Below are positions 42,298 through 44,769 of a stretch of 44,769 bases of DNA, one piece after another. The stretch is from positions 1 to 44,769 of the forward strand of contig ADNK01001236.1 of NCBI GenBank assembly GCA_000320545.1, given 5' to 3'. Each line of letters starts with the position of its first letter. Position 1 is the stretch's first letter. This stretch comes from Bigelowiella natans CCMP2755 (Eukaryota; Cercozoa; Chlorarachniophyceae). Made by a program: the position numbers and the translations under genes. The notes beneath the pieces were generated by a model, which was not told the origin of the DNA, did not search any database, and saw only the letters and a program-made list of their open reading frames with translations.

Positions 42298-44436
42298 GCT
42301 CTGGAGGGGGGTGGGCGCGCCGGCACCCGCGTGTCCGGCTGTTGTTAGTTAGTTAGTTAGTTAGTTATTCTTTTCGCGCCCTTGACTTCCCAGCTATGTT
42401 GTTACACCGAAGTGATTTTCATAGTGGATGTTGTCTCATAACGGACATTGCGAAAGTCAAAACTTGCATAGCGAAACATAGCAAAATTTGTGACTTATAG
42501 GACTAATAAACTTTTTTCTTTTGATTTTTAGGTTTGAGCCTTTTTTTTTTTTTTTTTTTAGGTTTGGGGCCTTTATTCTGGTAAATTTAATGATAGGAAT
42601 GTAAGGTGTGCAATTTAAAAGGAAAATTGTTGTTTAATGTTGTCGTGAAGGTTTATCAGGGAGATGGTTGTCGTCTGATTATCTGGAGTAATATGAGATT
42701 TCACAGTAGGTTTTACATAGAGGTTTTCTTGCCAGAATCAGCTCTTGTTGAAGAGTTGCGTCCGGTTGGAAAACCCGACAGCAGATTCATCAATTTCCGC
42801 GAACGGGCAAGCCAGGAATCACCTACATATTCTGACCAAAATGCACGTGGAAAACCTTTCGAGACAACAACAGTAACGGCTCACTTGTGGTTAGTCCTGT
42901 TTCTCCACATAGATCTAGATCTACGATGATCAATTATCTGTTTGTGTGAGGCGGTGGATGTCGTTGTCACACATGGAATTTTCATCGCATTTCTGGAAAT
43001 GTTATTTAGGTAATTTTCCCACCCAAAATTAGACGAATGGAGCTAGTAGCGGAAAACGGCCCGCTGACACAGACACCACTAGCAAAAACGATGGGCGGCA
43101 GGCATCGGGGGACACCGGCCGCGCGACATCAGTTGCAGGGATTTCACGTGCTAGCGTGTGGGGATGTTTCTCGTAGGCCTTGCATCAGTTTGAAATGAAA
43201 GTTTGTGAATGTCCACTGGATGTCCTGATGTCGCAAAGACAATTGCGCAAAGATGGGACAAGCCTTCGAGCTCTCCCGCCTCAGAGTCAAAACAAAAGAG
43301 AGTTCAAGTCCTTCAAACACTGCCGCAGCTTGGGGGATTCAGCCAGTCAGGACCCACCACAGCAGCCAACATGCCCATTTTTCAATCATGTTGGTTGCAA
43401 GCACCAGTTGGCACTCGCTGAAGTTTCAGTTCGAGGCACTAGCTGTGATCGTGCTTTCTGGCAATGAGTGTCACACAACACTTTCTAGCTTTGGAAATGT
43501 GGTCGATGATCAAGTTTTTTTCTTTGTTTCGTGGCGCACATGATCATGTGTGCGAGCATGCAACGTTGTGCAGCAGCCACCGAACACAATGTCTAGATGT
43601 GCTTGCTAGCTAGCTAGCTAGCTACCCAACTTGAGCGCGTCGTTTGCGCACTCTGGCACTTTTGCCAATTGACTGTTGCATGTCTAGATCTGCGCACTTT
43701 TCGCAAAGCATGCAACATCATGTTGGACGTCGCCATCGCAAGAAATGTGAGGAGAATGTGTCTGCGAACATCATCATCAACTAATTCAGTGGGAGGAAAT
43801 GCACGCGCGCATCGCATATGCATGTACGCACCATGTCACATGATTCGTTTGTGCATGTGTTGTGCCGACCGTGGGCTTGCTCACACGATGTGCACATTTA
43901 GACACAGAGTGGCACACAGAATAGAGCGAACCAGTGCCACTGGTCAAGTAGTTTGCCAGCACGCAGCTTCGGCAGATCGTTTGTGCATTAACTGTGGTCA
44001 AATCTTTGCTGGTACGGTTTGTTTAATGTAGCTCATTAAAAGCTCATCAACGATAACACATAAAGACCATAGATAACCATGTACTTGCTGCATGCTTATG
44101 AGTAAATCGTAGACATGATGAGTGTCGAGCAGCTTCTGCGATATAATTCATCTGCCTGGATGGATTGTATTTGATCTGTCGAGTGCTTAATAGCATTCGT
44201 GCAAATTGAAGCAGCCAGTACAGCTATGCTTTAGCATCTCCTGGATGTTCCGGTATGTAGTTTTTCAAGGTTGCTCGGCAGTGCTTTGTAGCGCGCAGGA
44301 CATGATCTTGCTTTACCTCTTGCGCCCTGCGTGACGAAGTTGTCCAGCACAATATTAGTAAGCCGGGAACGTTAATATAAGTTATTGTGAATTGGTAGAC
44401 CAACGGAAACAAGAGCGGTGTTCCGCAGCAAGCACG

Positions 44437-44473
<37 letters not shown>

Positions 44474-44600
44474 CACCAGATTTTCTGCATGCAATGCGGT
44501 ATGTGTGCATGTGCGTGTTTTCCCATATGGTGCCGAAATCTAATAACACTGCGGCTCTCCTTCCTCCTCCTCCTCCTCCTCCTCCTCATTATTATTATTG

Positions 44601-44631
<31 letters not shown>
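42298..44631. other. 2.3-kb gene-poor region upstream of the TBC-GAP gene
   Basis: No supported gene. It holds (GTTA)n at about 42343-42366, a T18-19 run at about 42541-42559, a GCTA block at about 43603-43623, (GT)n at 44440-44471 and TCC then TAC trinucleotide runs at about 44561-44632. Open frames at 42606-42929 and 43180-43467 show no family motif. The first few hundred bases should contain the TBC-GAP promoter. The end beyond 44400 is probably intron of the AAA+ gene. Confidence 0.55.
43603..43623. repeat. (GCTA)n tetranucleotide block
   Basis: Five GCTA units, self-complementary and therefore able to fold on itself. It resembles the palindrome at 16048-16070. Confidence 0.85.
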
Positions 44632-44769
44632 CTTTGAACATCCTCCCTCAGTGCGATCATGACTGCCTCTTGGCACAGATTCTGTAGATCCGCCGCTGAG
44701 TATCCCTCGGTCCTCCGTGCGATGCTTCTGTACAACAAATGGTATGTTAGTAGAATGGGGGGGGGGGCG
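44632..44769 (-). CDS. AAA+ ATPase, one exon of the C-terminal lid (gene continues beyond the window)
   Basis: Exon 44727-44632 on the minus strand lies between a good acceptor (TTGTACAG) and a GTAGTA donor. It reads IARRTEGYSAADLQNLCQEA then VMIALRED. This is the sensor-2/lid motif of AAA+ ATPases of the katanin/Vps4/Cdc48 superfamily, where the usual pattern is T-x-G-[YF]-S-[GA]-[AS]-D-[LI]. The subfamily cannot be fixed from one exon; the (L/I)C-x-E-A and ALRE ending fits Cdc48/SPATA5 or katanin-like members. The rest of the gene lies mainly upstream, to the right of the window. Confidence 0.75.

Noticed and set aside
42606-43467. Two small plus-strand frames (107 aa and 95 aa) in the spacer
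   Set aside because: No family motif, no supporting splice pattern, and composition matches surrounding noncoding sequence.

Overview
This window is nuclear DNA of a flagellated, intron-rich microbial eukaryote. Exons are short, introns have GT-AG borders with pyrimidine-rich tracts, microsatellites are everywhere, and three genes encode axonemal proteins. Gene content (GATOR2 subunit, AK7, DNAI1, CFAP52, a Bub2-type GAP) fits a protist, possibly of the SAR group, but I cannot name the species. Most long open frames here are artefacts of simple repeats. Host gene calls rest on short conserved exons that I joined by eye, so outer limits are firmer than individual exon borders.

Layout: 1-5138 (+) is the 3' part of a MIOS/Sea4-type GATOR2 gene. 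6945-15774 (-) is a large PH-domain gene with heavy low-complexity inserts and at least one membrane segment near its C-terminus. 16791-19570 (-) is AK7. 20454-24066 (+) encodes an F-box-like N-terminus followed by about eight to ten membrane segments resembling TMEM185. 25169-28217 (-) is the outer-arm dynein intermediate chain DNAI1. 28891-32199 (+) is CFAP52, divergent from DNAI1 across 673 bp. 38676-42297 (-) is a Bub2/Cdc16-type TBC GAP with an unusual C-terminal membrane anchor. The last bases (44632-44769, -) hold one exon of an AAA+ ATPase. The gene-poor spacers at 5139-6944, 15775-16790, 24067-25168, 32200-32754, 38142-38675 and 42298-44631 share a vocabulary of short palindromes (GCTAGC, GCATGC) and contain no gene I can support.

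The most unusual object is a 5,387-bp element at 32755-38141, inserted between the 3' ends of CFAP52 and the TBC gene. It has 354-bp terminal inverted repeats that differ, by eye, at only two positions. Inside is an AT-rich, intronless, virus-like block: a GIY-YIG-like protein with a chromo/Tudor-like tail, a 51-aa basic peptide, and a 651-aa protein joining a possible polymerase-palm remnant, an SF1 helicase and an HNH nuclease. A perfect 19-bp hairpin follows that gene. The other half is a GC-richer cargo gene for a signal-peptide, Ser/Thr/Pro-stalk, single-pass membrane protein. I see no capsid, packaging ATPase, protease or integrase, and two truncated antisense frames suggest an internal deletion. 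It reads as a reduced relative of a Polinton-like virus or virophage, or an unnamed TIR element that mobilises a surface-protein gene.
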